Below are positions 51,224 to 61,531 of a DNA stretch of 64,000 bases, piece by piece. Location: NCBI RefSeq assembly GCF_026625145.1, contig NZ_CP113088.1, positions 1,715,501-1,779,500 on the forward strand, given 5' to 3'. Origin of the DNA: Lacinutrix neustonica (lineage in GTDB: Bacteria > Bacteroidota > Bacteroidia > Flavobacteriales > Flavobacteriaceae). Position 1 is the first letter of the stretch. Each line of letters starts with the position of its first letter. Below the pieces are notes generated by a model that was not told the DNA's origin, ran no database searches, and saw only the letters and a program-made list of their open reading frames with translations. The position numbers and the translations under genes were made by a program.

Positions 51224-52779
51224 ATGGTAAAAGACATTCAACTGCGCTTAACTTTAAAAGATGAAGAACGCAGTGACATATTGCTCATCAAAGCGGCACA
51301 GTATTTAGACATTCCTAAAGAAGACATTACTGGAATAAAAATATTGCGGAAATCTATAGATGCCCGTAAGCCAAAAATCATTCTAAATTACAAAGTCTCG
51401 GTTTACATTCGTGAAGTCTTACCTAAAGCCTCGGCGTATCACTTCGACTATAAAGACGTGTCACAGGCAAAACCAATTCATATTATTGGTTTTGGACCCG
51501 CTGGCATGTGGGCGGCATTGCGTTGTATAGAATTAGGTTATAAACCCATTATATTAGAGCGTGGTAAAAACGTAAAAGAGCGACGTCGCGATTTAAAAGC
51601 CATAAACCAAGATCATGTGGTTAACGAAGATTCCAATTACTGCTTTGGTGAAGGTGGCGCGGGAACCTACAGCGATGGTAAATTATACACCCGAAGTTTA
51701 AAGCGTGGCGATGTGCGTCGTATTTTTGAAAACCTCGTCTTTCATGGGGCGACTGATGAAATTCTGGTCGATGCGCACCCACATATTGGCACCAATAAAC
51801 TCCCAAAAGTCGTTCAAAACATACGGGAGACTATTTTAAATTATGGAGGTGAAGTTCATTTCGAAACGCGGGTTACCGACTTCACTATTAAAAACCATAA
51901 AATTGTATCGCTCATACTTCAAAATGGCAATGAGATGCCAGTAGAACGCGTTATTCCGGCTACTGGTCACTCTGCAAGGGATATTTTCTATTTATTAAAT
52001 GAAAAAGCAATTGCCATCAAATCTAAGTCTTTTGCTATGGGCGTTCGTGTCGAACATCCACAACATATAATAGATGCCATTCAATACCATTGTTCCGGTG
52101 ACCGGCACGAGTTATTGCCTGCTGCGTCTTATAGTTTAGTACAACAGGTAAACGAACGCGGAGTCTATTCTTTTTGCATGTGTCCTGGCGGCTTTATAGT
52201 CCCAGCAGCGACTGCGGAAGGCGAAGTGGTTGTCAACGGGATGTCGCCCTCGCGTAGAAATAATAAGTTCGCCAATTCAGGCATTGTTGTAGAAATTAAT
52301 GCGGATAAAGATTTACGTAAATACGAACAGTTTGGCGAGTTAAAAGGTTTAGAATTTCAAAAAGATTTAGAGCGTCCGGCGTTTACTGCTGGTGGCAGAA
52401 GTCAGGTAGCACCTGCACAACGCCTTACTGATTTTGTCGAAGGCCGTTTATCATCTTCATTAAATGACACCTCATATCAACCCGGTTTAAAAAGCGCACC
52501 ACTACATTCCCTATTGCCTAAATTAATTGGTGGTAGGTTACGCAAAGGGTTTGAGGCTTTCGGTCAGAAAATGAAAGGCTATTATACCGAAGAAGCCAAT
52601 ATTGTTGGGGTCGAATCGCGCACCAGTTCTCCTGTAAATATTCCCGAAATGACACCTTAGAGCACCCACAAATTTCAAATTTATTTCCTTGTGGTGAGGG
52701 TGGTGGCTATGCCGGTGGTATTGTTAGTGCCGCGATGGATGGTGAGCGTTGTGCAGAAGCGGCTGTAGTTGGCCTATAA
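51224..52779 (+). CDS. FAD-dependent oxidoreductase (BaiN/YhiN-like), one frame shift
   Basis: It is a 518-residue flavoprotein of unknown substrate. An N-terminal helical part (1-80) is followed by the FAD-binding GxGxxG stretch FGPAGMWAALRCIELG (about 90-105), EGGAGTYSDGKL, and a C-terminal PCGEGGGYAGGIVSAAMDG that closes the cofactor site. The frame is lost at 52643-52647 (ATTCCCGAAATGACACC; IPRNDTLEHPQ expected): CCAGA reads CCGA, one base missing. Restoring it yields 519 codons to TAA 52777-52779. Without repair the protein would lose the terminal FAD motif. Confidence 0.88.
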
Positions 52780-52859
52780 TTTTGAATACATACTGAATAG
52801 TTAAAACTAAGACCTTTTAAGATATTATTCCTATTTTAGCAGCTAATAATTAATCAAAA

Positions 52860-53754
52860 ATGCACGCATATATATTTCCTGGTCAAGGCGCTCAATTCTC
52901 AGGAATGGGCTTAGACCTTTACGAAAACTCCCCTGAAGCACAACGCCTATTTGAAGAGGCCAACGATATTCTAGGTTTCCACATCACAGACATTATGTTT
53001 GAAGGTACTGCTGAAGCCTTAAAAGAAACCAAGGTGACACAACCGGCTATTTTTTTACATTCAGTAATACTAGCAAAAATACTAGGCGATGGATTTAAAC
53101 CGAGACATGGTTGCGGGACACTCACTTGGTGAATTTTCGGCATTAGTGGCGAATGGCACTTTAACTTTTGAAGACGGTTTAAGACTGGTCTCTCAACGGG
53201 CTTTAGCCATGCAGAAAGCTTGCGAGATACAACCAAGTACCATGGCTGCGGTTTTAGGCTTGGAGGATAATATTGTTGAAAACATTTGTAAGAATACACC
53301 AGGTGTCGTTGTTGCAGCTAATTACAATTGCCCTGGGCAATTAGTGATTTCCGGAGAGATTGAAGCCATCAATAGCGCCTGCGAAGCGTTAAAGGATGCA
53401 GGAGCCCGTCGCGCTTTAGTATTACCCGTTGGTGGCGCATTTCATTCACCACTGATGGAACCTGCGCGTGAGGAATTAGCGGCAGCTATAGAAAACACGA
53501 CCTTTAGAAGACCCAATTGCCCTATTTACCAAAACGTAACGGCTAGTGCCATTATAAATGATAGTGAAATTAAAGCCAATTTAATGTCTCAATTAACCGC
53601 TCCAGTACGTTGGACCCAATCTGTACAACACATGATAGCAGATGGTGCTACTTTGTTTACAGAAGTTGGCCCCGGAAAAGTACTACAAGGTTTAGTTAAA
53701 AAAATAAACAGAGAGGCGGTAACCGCGTCTGCTACATTTGAAAAAGAAGCGTAA
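52860..53754 (+). CDS. fabD: Malonyl-CoA:ACP transacylase, one frame shift
   Basis: It is a 297-residue enzyme that loads malonate onto acyl carrier protein for fatty-acid synthesis. It shows PGQGAQFSGMG near the start, the catalytic Ser in VAGHSLGEFSAL (about 90) and the His in GGAFHSPLM. The frame breaks at 53100-53105: AAACCGAGACATGG where GFKPDMVAGHS is expected, so one G is extra. With it removed the gene has 298 codons. The catalytic Ser lies directly after the break, so the literal reading would be inactive. lspA follows in line. Confidence 0.95.
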
Positions 53755-53755
53755 T

Positions 53756-54277
53756 ATGAAAAACAACAACAGAACACTACTTATAAGTCTACTTATTGTT
53801 TTCAATATTATTCTAGACCAAGTGTCTAAATATTGGGTAAGACTACATGTGGCCAAAGGCTCTAATACTGAAATATTTGGTGATTATCTAACATTACACA
53901 ACGTTGAGAATACAGGTGCCTTTTTAGGTTTAGGCAGTGATTTTAATCCTATTTTAAAAATCATTCTCTTGAATGTCCTACCCGTTATAGTGCTAACCTT
54001 AGTGCTCATTCATATTTTTAGAGATAAAAACCTCGACCGTTTTTCGTTAGTGGGTTTTGCTTGCATTATTGGTGGTGGTATCGCTAATATTTATGATCGT
54101 ATTGCTTATGGCCAAGTGACCGATTTCCTTCATATCGACTTAGGAGGTGTCTTTAGAACGGGTATATTTAACTTAGCAGATGTTTCTGTTATGGTAGGCA
54201 TGGGCTGTTTAATCGTTGGGAATTTTAAAAAGAAAAAACCGGAGAAACCCAAGAAAGAAGAAATAATAAACGCATAA
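53756..54277 (+). CDS. lspA: Lipoprotein signal peptidase
   Basis: It is a 173-residue inner-membrane aspartic protease that removes lipoprotein signal peptides. Four membrane segments and the paired catalytic Asp motifs are visible: GGGIANIYDRI (about 113-123) and FNLADVSV (about 140-147). The start is the ATG at 53756, one base after the fabD stop; an in-frame upstream ATG would overlap fabD. The window has many lipoprotein substrates. The frame is intact; a terminator follows. Confidence 0.95.
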   Translation: MKNNNRTLLISLLIVFNIILDQVSKYWVRLHVAKGSNTEIFGDYLTLHNVENTGAFLGLGSDFNPILKIILLNVLPVIVLTLVLIHIFRDKNLDRFSLVGFACIIGGGIANIYDRIAYGQVTDFLHIDLGGVFRTGIFNLADVSVMVGMGCLIVGNFKKKKPEKPKKEEIINA

Positions 54278-54309
54278 AAAAAGCCTCGTTACATACGAGG
54301 CTTTTTTTA
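54277..54309. terminator. Terminator after lspA
   Basis: AAGCCTCGT / ACGAGGCTT arms with a short loop, flanked by A and T runs. It lies between convergent lspA and the 54314 frame. Confidence 0.85.
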
Positions 54310-54313
54310 TACT

Positions 54314-54556
54314 TTATCGTGTCAACTCACAGTCGCGACAATCCTTAATTTTACCATAATACGTTTCTCTGTATTTATGGATGGTTCGAATTGATATCCC
54401 TAAAAATTGCTTTTTAATGGACGTGACTTTTGTTTTTAACTCACCCATTTTAGGAGTGAATCTTTTCTCTAATATTGTTTCTCTTTTTACCTGTATCAGT
54501 TTCATAATATCTGTTGCATTAGCTATAAAGAAACGACTTTGATACGTCTCTCGCAA
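54314..54556 (-). CDS. Small basic protein with LuxR-like helix, possibly a remnant
   Basis: It is an open frame of 80 codons from a TTG, or 63 from an ATG at 54503-54505. The stretch KKQFLGISIRTIHKYRETYYGKI resembles the recognition helix of LuxR-type DNA-binding domains (ISxRTVxxHRxxIxxKL), placed in the C-terminal half; this is inference from a short similarity. The end carries a CRDC pair. No receiver or ligand domain precedes it, so it could be a remnant of a regulator or a stand-alone domain. Nothing around it indicates a function. Confidence 0.35.
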   Translation of the reverse strand: MRETYQSRFFIANATDIMKLIQVKRETILEKRFTPKMGELKTKVTSIKKQFLGISIRTIHKYRETYYGKIKDCRDCELTR

Positions 54557-54670
54557 GAAATAGACGTTAAAACCTTGTTAATCAAACACCTAAAAACACA
54601 TATGGAATTTTTATACGCTTTTTTTTGAGAATTCGACAAAATAATTTGCTAAAAATTAACATATTAACAA

Positions 54671-55948
54671 TCACTTTTTGTACACTTTTCCCTCTTTCAT
54701 GACAAAAACAACCGTTTCCATTGTTTTGATATTGTCTAAAGGATTGTCATTTGTTGCCACAATATCTGCTATAAAACCTACTTTTATTTGCCCAATTTCA
54801 TCTTCCATTCCCAACAACTTTGCATTGGTCGTTGTGGCACTTTGTAATGTTTCCATAGCGGGCATTCCTGCCGCTACCATATAACCAAATTCTTTGCCGT
54901 TATTACCATGTTTAAATACACCTGCGTCTGTACCGAAAGCGATTGCGACTCCCATTTTATACGCTTTACTAAAGGTCCCTTGAATTTTTGGGCCAACAGC
55001 CAATGCTTTAGGCACAATAATATCCGGGTAGAAGCCCTTAATTTTTGCTTTCTCTTCGACTTCTTTTCCAGCAGTAATCGTTGGCACTAAAAACACTTCA
55101 TGTTTTTTCATGAGTTCCATGGTTGCCTCACTCATATAGGTGCCATGCTCAATCGTTTTCACTCCTCCTAGAATAGCGCGTTGCATGCCTTCATCGCCAT
55201 GCGCGTGTGCAGCGACCTGCATACCATAATCTTTGGCCGTTTCACATATGGCTTTAATTTCTTCTATCGAAAATTGCGGATTACTACCACTCTTCGCAAC
55301 ACTCAATACACCACCAGTGGCGGTGATTTTTATCCAATCGGCACCATTTTTGTAGCGCTGTCTTACTGCTTTCTTAGCATCGTCAACACTATTGACCACC
55401 CCTTCTTTTGGTCCTGGATCTCCACTAAATTCTTGATTATTACCATTGGTAGGATCTGCATGACCGCCTGTAGTTGCTAATGATTTTCCAGCTGTAAATA
55501 CACGTGGCCCTTCCACTTTTCCTGCCTGTATGGCGTTTCGTAAGGCGATATTTACACCACTTCCTCCTAGATCTCTAACCGTTGTAAATCCAGCATACAA
55601 GGTTTCCTTTGCAAAAACCGTAGCGTTAAAGGCTATATCAGACGCATTTAATGTGTAGCGCTCCGAGATAGCGTTTAGGATTGCTCTCCCCTTCTAAATG
55701 CACATGCATGTCAATAAGACCAGGCATCACTGTTTTCGACTTTAAATCGATTACCCTATCCTTATCTGATGTTGGTTGTAAGAACCCATTTTCTATAGCC
55801 GTGATTTTATTTCCGAAACAATAATGGTTTTATTAGTAACCACTTTTCCTGTTTTTGTATCTACAAGGTTGCCACAATGTAAATAAGTACTTTGAGCATG
55901 GAACATACCCGACAATAATAAACCAAGTAATAGTGTTATTTTTTTCAT
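54671..55948 (-). CDS. Secreted amidohydrolase (imidazolonepropionase-like), two frame shifts
   Basis: It is a 425-residue metal-dependent hydrolase of the amidohydrolase superfamily. Signal peptide 1-17 (MFHAQ), the metal motif HVHLEGE preceded by PGLIDM, the later metal His in VAAHAHG and IEHGTYM, and the catalytic Asp in FGTDAGVF. Relatives cleave dipeptides such as Xaa-Pro or act as imidazolonepropionase-like enzymes; the substrate is unknown. The frame is shifted at 55813-55816 (GTTTCGGAAAT; IIVSGNKI expected, one base lost) and 55663-55668 (TATCTCGGAGCGC; RYLERY expected, one base gained). The shifts cancel to 426 codons from the ATG at 55946-55948. Confidence 0.9.
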
Positions 55949-56091
55949 CTTTATAGTTTTTATAGCTTCGCCTTCTCTCTTTTAAGAAGGATAACTTGTC
56001 ACTTATTGTAGACAACATAAGCACTTTAAAATTCAACAAATAGGCTTATTGTAGCTATAATTGAAAAAAATAAGACTTCTTAAAGGACCTG

Positions 56092-56110
56092 GCTTTCACT
56101 ATGTGAAAGC
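56092..56110. repeat. Palindrome after the aminotransferase gene
   Basis: GCTTTCAC-TAT-GTGAAAGC, an 8-base perfect stem downstream of the DegT-type gene on the minus strand. No T-run follows, so it may not terminate. Confidence 0.4.
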
Positions 56111-56122
56111 AGTAATGCGGCT

Positions 56123-57280
56123 CTATTTCTTATCCACAAAATCAATAACTGTTTTGGTGATAAATTCTATTTGCTCGTCGTCTAATTCTGTGTGCATGGG
56201 TAATGAAATGACTTCTTGAACCAATTGGTTAGTCACTTTAAAATGAGCTTCCTGATAACGTGAATCTATATATGCTTTTTGTTTGTGCAATGGAATTGGA
56301 TAATATACACCACAGGGAATCTCTTTTTCATTGAGATGTTTTGCTAGCGCATCACGATTTGAATGTTCAATCTTCAACGTGTATTGATGAAACACATGAC
56401 AATCACAAGTATCACAAATACCCTCGCAGCCATTCACTGTTTTGGGCGTCGTAATTTTTGGATGATTGGTAAAGGCCTTGTTATATTTTCTAGCAGCGCT
56501 TCTTCGCGCATTGTTGTAATGGTCCAAATGCGGCAACTTCGCATCCAAAACAGCGGCTTGAATAGAATCTAAGCGAGAATTGACACCAACCACATCGTGA
56601 TGGTAGCGTTCGTACATGCCATGATTTACAATACCTCTAAGCTTATGAGCCAAATCATCATCATTAGTAAAAATAGCTCCTCCATCGCCATAACAGCCTA
56701 AGTTTTTAGAAGGAAAAAAAGAGGTTGAGGCCACATGACCAATGGTTCCGGACATGGCTTTTTCACCTTTACTATTGGTATATTTTGCACCAATACCTTG
56801 TGCATTATCCTCAATAATATAGATGTCATGCGCTTTTGCTAAAGCCATTAACGCTTCCATATTCGCGCATTGTCCAAATAAATGTACCGGTACTATTGCC
56901 TTTGTTTTGGGTGTAATTGCTTTTTTTACAGCCTCTATATCTATATTAAAAGTGTCCGGGTCTACATCTACTAAAACGGGCGTCAAGTTTAATAAAGCAA
57001 TCACTTCTACTGTTGCTGCGAAAGTGAAATCGGCAGTAATCACCTCATCACCTGGCTTTAAACCCAAACCCATCATAGCTATTTGTAGCGCATCGGTGCC
57101 ATTAGCACAGGGAATCACATGCTTTATTCCTAAATAGGTTTCTAAATTTTTTTGAAACTCATGAACTTTAGGCCCATTTATAAACGTTGTATTTTCTATA
57201 ACCTCTTGTATAGAGTCGTTTACAACCGATTTTATATCTGCGTATTGACCTTTGAGATCAACCATTTGGATTTTTTTCAT
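56123..57280 (-). CDS. DegT/DnrJ/EryC1-family sugar aminotransferase (WbpE-like)
   Basis: It is a 385-residue PLP enzyme that aminates a nucleotide-linked keto sugar for surface polysaccharide. The PLP lysine lies in FFPSKNLGCYGDGG (about 191-204), with TFAATVEVIALLN and EDNAQGIGA also present. The cluster CEGICDTCDCH (about residues 290-300) packs four to five cysteines in eleven residues, unusual for this fold. The start was taken as MKKIQMVDLKGQYADI (ATG at 57278-57280), since the 21 codons ahead in the same frame do not fit the family. The frame is intact. waaA is divergent from it. Confidence 0.93.
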   Translation of the reverse strand: MKKIQMVDLKGQYADIKSVVNDSIQEVIENTTFINGPKVHEFQKNLETYLGIKHVIPCANGTDALQIAMMGLGLKPGDEVITADFTFAATVEVIALLNLTPVLVDVDPDTFNIDIEAVKKAITPKTKAIVPVHLFGQCANMEALMALAKAHDIYIIEDNAQGIGAKYTNSKGEKAMSGTIGHVASTSFFPSKNLGCYGDGGAIFTNDDDLAHKLRGIVNHGMYERYHHDVVGVNSRLDSIQAAVLDAKLPHLDHYNNARRSAARKYNKAFTNHPKITTPKTVNGCEGICDTCDCHVFHQYTLKIEHSNRDALAKHLNEKEIPCGVYYPIPLHKQKAYIDSRYQEAHFKVTNQLVQEVISLPMHTELDDEQIEFITKTVIDFVDKK

Positions 57281-57322
57281 AGATACGAAATTACAAAATT
57301 CACCTATGTTAAACAATGAATT

Positions 57323-58589
57323 ATGTATTTTAGCACAAAGCATTTTTTAAAGTTGAATTCACTCTACTCATTAGGTATTTATTTTGCCAGTTTTATACTA
57401 AAAATTATTGCATTATTTAGTAAAAAAATAAACGCTGGCGTAGAAGGCAGACGTCAGACCTTTACTATTTTAAAACAGCACATTGCTAAAACAGATAAAA
57501 CATTTTGGTTCCATTGCGCATCTCTAGGCGAATATGAGCAGGGCTTACCTGTTTTTCAAGAACTTCGTAAAGATTTTCCTAATCATAAAATAGTCCTTAC
57601 CTTTTTTTCACCCTCCTGGTTATGACATACGTAAAAATAGTCCCATTGCAGATGTTGTGGTTTATTTGCCCTTAGATACCAAAAAAAATGCCAAACGCTT
57701 TTTAGACGCTGTGCACCCCGAATTAACCGTTTTTGTTAAATATGACATTTGGCCTAATCTTTTAAATGAATTAAAACAAAGAGCCACCCGAGCCATTCTA
57801 ATTTCAGCCGTATTTAGAAAAAGTCAAGCCTTTTTTAAATGGTATGGAAAGAATACGCGCCAAGCTCTATTTGCCTTTGAGCACATTTTTACTCAGGATG
57901 AACAATCAAAAGTGTTATTGCACACTATTGGATATACTACCGTTTCCATTTCAGGGGATACCCGTTTCGATAGGGTTAGTAGTCAACTTCTGCAAAATAA
58001 CACGATTGATTTTATTGAAACCTTTAAACAAAACAAGCTGTGTATTGTCGTAGGTAGCTCTTGGCGAGAAGACGAAAAATTAATTGTAGACTATATCAAT
58101 AAAAAGGCTTCAAACGATTTACAGTTTATAATAGCCCCTCATAATATTAATCAGAATCAAATTCAGGCATTAAAAAAAAGCATCAAAAAACCCTGTGTCT
58201 TATTTTCTAAAAAGGAGGGAAAGATACTAGAGCATTATCAGGTATTTATTATGGATACTATTGGTTTATTGAGTAGAACTTATAGTTACGCAGATATTGC
58301 TTATGTGGGTGGCGCTATGGGCACAACAGGTTTACACAACACTTTAGAAGCCGCCGCCTTTGGCATTCCAGTGATCATAGGTGAAAATCATCAAAAGTTC
58401 CCTGAAGCTCAAGCCATGATTGACCAATCAGGCATGATTAGTATTTCGACTCAAGAAGAATTGAACATAGCCTTGGATAGTTTTGTAGATAATGAGATAA
58501 AAAGAAAGGCTTATGGTCAAAATAATTATGAATATATTCACAATAACCGAGGTGCCGTAATCCAAATTCTCGAGTATTTACGTAAATAA
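57323..58589 (+). CDS. waaA: 3-deoxy-D-manno-octulosonic acid (Kdo) transferase, one frame shift
   Basis: It is a 421-residue glycosyltransferase that adds Kdo to lipid A. It shows an N-terminal membrane anchor (LYSLGIYFASFILKIIALF), FHCASLGEYEQGLPVFQELR (about 62-82), VGSSWREDEK and the terminal YVGGAMGTTGLHNTLEAAAFGIPVI. The frame is shifted at 57614-57619 (CCCTCCTGGTTATG; SPSGYDIRKN expected), where TCTGG has gained one C in a slightly different place (CCAGGA on the other strand). With the base removed it is 422 codons. A TTG at 57353 fits the family start better than the ATG at 57323. Confidence 0.92.
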
Positions 58590-58646
58590 AGTCGAGCTTA
58601 TTATTCAAATAATTTAAATAAGTTAAGCAAATATCGTGCAAAATGT

Positions 58647-58654
58647 TAAATTTG
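58647..58654 (+). promoter_or_regulatory. -7 element before the small lipoprotein-like gene
   Basis: TAAATTTG fits TAnnTTTG and lies 31 bases before the ATG at 58686. A TTA stands near the -33 position in place of TTG. Confidence 0.45.
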
Positions 58655-58685
58655 TACATTAATAACAACATTAAACCCAAAACCA

Positions 58686-58955
58686 ATGAAAAAATTAGTA
58701 TTAAGCGCTGCTTTATTATTAGCATTAAGTGCATCATTTACATCATGTAGAGAAGAAGACAAAAAAGACGCTGAAAACGCCATGGACAATGCAGGTGATG
58801 CGATTGAAAACGCTGCTGAAGAAACTGGAGACGCTGTTGAAGGTGGATTTGAAGCTACAGGCAAAGCAATTGACGATGCTGTAAATGAAACTGAAGAAGC
58901 AGGAGAGTCTATTAAAGACGCTGTTAAAGAAGCGACAGATGACGATAACAACTAA
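58686..58955 (+). CDS. Small acidic Ala/Glu-rich lipoprotein
   Basis: It is an 89-residue protein. Lipobox-like cysteine C20 (ASFTSCREED), then a low-complexity segment of repeats of the type DAxxNAxD/ExTGDAVE (about residues 25-85). It contains no aromatic core and would be disordered or helical. I do not know its function; such acidic short lipoproteins are common in this group and are often highly expressed. Monocistronic, with a promoter ahead and a strong terminator after. The frame is intact. Confidence 0.75.
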   Translation: MKKLVLSAALLLALSASFTSCREEDKKDAENAMDNAGDAIENAAEETGDAVEGGFEATGKAIDDAVNETEEAGESIKDAVKEATDDDNN

Positions 58956-58980
58956 AAAGTAGTATTCTTTTTAAATGATT

Positions 58981-59009
58981 AAACTCAGCCCATAGGCTGA
59001 GTTTTTTTA
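58981..59009. terminator. Terminator after the small lipoprotein gene
   Basis: AAACTCAGCC / GGCTGAGTTT arms around a 4-base loop, followed by seven T, 26 bases after the stop. Confidence 0.85.
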
Positions 59010-59049
59010 TTCTCATAATTAAAAAATCATGGAATGCTTAGCAATTGAT

Positions 59050-59057
59050 TAACTTTG
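59050..59057 (+). promoter_or_regulatory. Possible -7 element before the DUF255 gene
   Basis: TAACTTTG fits TAnnTTTG, 6 bases before the ATG at 59064. No TTG is seen at -33. Confidence 0.3.
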
Positions 59058-59063
59058 AATATT

Positions 59064-61166
59064 ATGAAAATTTCTTATCTTTTATTTCTCTTTTCGTCAC
59101 TTTACAGTTGTGCACAAACAAAACCAGATATGCCAAAACACACCAATAATCTAATTCATGAAACCAGCCCGTACTTATTACAACATGCTCATAACCCTGT
59201 AAACTGGAATGCATGGAATGAAAAGACACTGGACGATGCCAAACACAGCAAACAACTACTTCTCATTAGTGTTGGATACGCCGCTTGCCATTGGTGTCAC
59301 GTCATGGAACATGAAAGCTTTGAAGATGAAGACGTGGCTAAAGTGATGAATACACATTTTATAAATGTAAAGGTGGACAGAGAAGAGCGACCGAGATGTG
59401 GATCAAGTGTACATGAATGCGGTACAACTTATGACCGGTAGTGGTGGCTGGCCCATGAACGTCATTGCCTTACCGAGATGGAAGACCCGTTTGGGGCGGC
59501 ACCTATTTTAAGAAAGAACAATGGGTAAATGCTCTAGAACAAATCGCAACCTTATATGCTAATCACCCTGAAAAATTGGAAGAATATGCTACCAAACTAG
59601 AGCAAGGCCTGAAGGCGATGGATGTGATTAACATCAACACGGAAGCCCCTGATTTTGATTCGGCTTTTGTTAATAGTATCGTTAAAGACTGGTCCGAGAC
59701 ACTTTGATACCAATAAAGGCGGTATTGGCAACGCACCAAAGTTCATGATGCCCAATAATTATCAGTTTTTAATGCGCTATGGGTATCAATATGACAACCT
59801 ACCCGTTTTAGAATTTGTTAAAACAACGCTCACAAAAATGGCTTACGGTGGTGTTTATGATCAGATAGGTGGCGGATTTTCACGCTATTCTGTAGATGAC
59901 AAATGGCACGTGCCCCATTTTGAAAAAATGCTTTATGATAATGGACAACTGGTAAGCCTATATTCAGATGCTTACGCCTTAACCAACAACGACTTGTACA
60001 AACAAGTTGTTGTCGAAACGTTAGAATTTATAGCACTTGAATTAACGGATCATTCCGGTGGTTTTTACTCATCCCTAGATGCCGATAGCCTGACAGAAAC
60101 TGAAGCACTTGAAGAAGGCGCCTTTTATGTCCGGACTAAAGACGCTTTGCAAACGCATTTAGCTGAGGATTTTGAACTGTTTTCCGACTACTATAATATT
60201 AACGGCTACGGCTATTGGGAGCACAAAAACTATGTTTTAATTAGAAAAGAGAGCGATGATCATTTCATTTTAGAGCATTCTATTTCCATGGCATCACTTC
60301 AAGAGAAAAAGCACCGTTGGAAAACGGTATTACTTAACGAACGGGAGAAAAGAGCGCGCCCCCGATTGGACGATAAAATTTTAACGTCTTGGAACGCCTT
60401 AATGCTTAAGGGTTACATAGATGCATACCGTGTTTTAGGAAATGACACTTATTTAAAGACCGCACTAAAAAATGCACATTTTATAATAAACAATCAATTA
60501 AAAGAAGACGGTAGCTTATTTCATAACTATAAAAATGGCACTGCTTCTATTCCTGGTTTTTTAGAAGATTATGCAACAACAACAGAAGCATTTATAAGCT
60601 TATATGAAGTGACTTTAGACCAACAATGGCTTAAATCGGCCAAAGCTTTAACCGATTACGCCTTTGATGCGTTTTATAATGAATCCAGTCAATTGTTTCA
60701 ATTTACCTCAAAAAAAGAACAGGCACTTGTGGTGAAAACGTTTGAGTATCGAGACAATGTCATTCCCGCCAGTAATTCTATTATGGCTAAAAATTTATTT
60801 AAGCTAGCGCTCTATTTTGACAACCAATATTATTACAAAACAGCGACGGCCATGCTCCATAACGTCAAACCTGAAATGAGTAAGTATGGTTCTGCTTTCT
60901 CAAATTGGTTAGATTTAATGCTCAATTACACAAAACCCTTTTATGAAGTTGCCATTGTTGGTGAACAGGCTATTGATAAAGCATCAGTCCTTAATACCCA
61001 CTACATCCCTAATAAAATTGTTGCTGGAAGTACAACTGAAAATGAATTACCGCTTCTTAAAAATAGATTTTCAGAAGGAGAAACATTCCTTTATGTTTGC
61101 GAGAATAACGCGTGTAAACTACCTACAACTAGCACAATCGAGGCTATTAACTTAATAAAACGTTAA
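59064..61166 (+). CDS. DUF255 thioredoxin-like/glycan-epimerase-like protein (YyaL-type), three frame shifts
   Basis: It is a 699-residue lipoprotein-like protein after repair (lipobox cysteine near residue 15, SLYSCAQ). An N-terminal thioredoxin fold has the CxxC in [15 protein letters not shown] (about 73-87), then the DUF255 signature [23 protein letters not shown]. The C-terminal half is an (alpha/alpha)6 barrel ([22 protein letters not shown]). Function unknown. One base is gained at each of 59391-59396 (CGACCGAGATG; ERPDVDQ expected), 59473-59478 (TTACCGAGATGG; ALPDGRP expected) and 59694-59699 (TGGTCCGAGACAC; WSRHFD expected). At 60130-60134 a TCCGG gives YVRTKD where YVWTKD is usual, another altered TCTGG. 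Confidence 0.88.
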
Positions 61167-61167
61167 G

Positions 61168-61524
61168 ATGAAACTAATCACCATAATTCTTGTTATTTTT
61201 GTAGCTATTGAACACTATTATTTTTTAATTTTAGAAATGTTTTTATGGACTAAACCTCGTACCATAAAGGCTTTTGGGATAAAAAATAAGGCGTTTGCAG
61301 ACGAGACTAAAGTACTTGCGGCAAACCAAGGTTTATACAATGGCTTTCCGGCTTCCGGTTTAATTTTTTCTTTAATCACTAAAGATTCAAGTATTGCTGT
61401 TTTCTTTTTAGCCTGTATCGTCATCGCTGGGATTTATGGCGCTTATTCTACGAAAAAAATGAAATTATTTTACATACAAGCCGTTCCGGCAATGGCAACT
61501 TTAATAACTATAATACTTAACTAA
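61168..61524 (+). CDS. DUF1304 membrane protein
   Basis: It is a 118-residue protein with four membrane segments. The family signature NQGLYNGF is present, but is followed by PASGL where the family has LAAGL or LASGL. The codon reads CCG at TTTCCGGCT (61347-61351), where TTTCTGGCT would give Leu; TCTGG to TCCGG is one of the recurring alterations. It follows the DUF255 gene by one base and may be cotranscribed. Function unknown. The frame is intact. Confidence 0.87.
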   Translation: MKLITIILVIFVAIEHYYFLILEMFLWTKPRTIKAFGIKNKAFADETKVLAANQGLYNGFPASGLIFSLITKDSSIAVFFLACIVIAGIYGAYSTKKMKLFYIQAVPAMATLITIILN

Positions 61525-61531
61525 ATAGACT

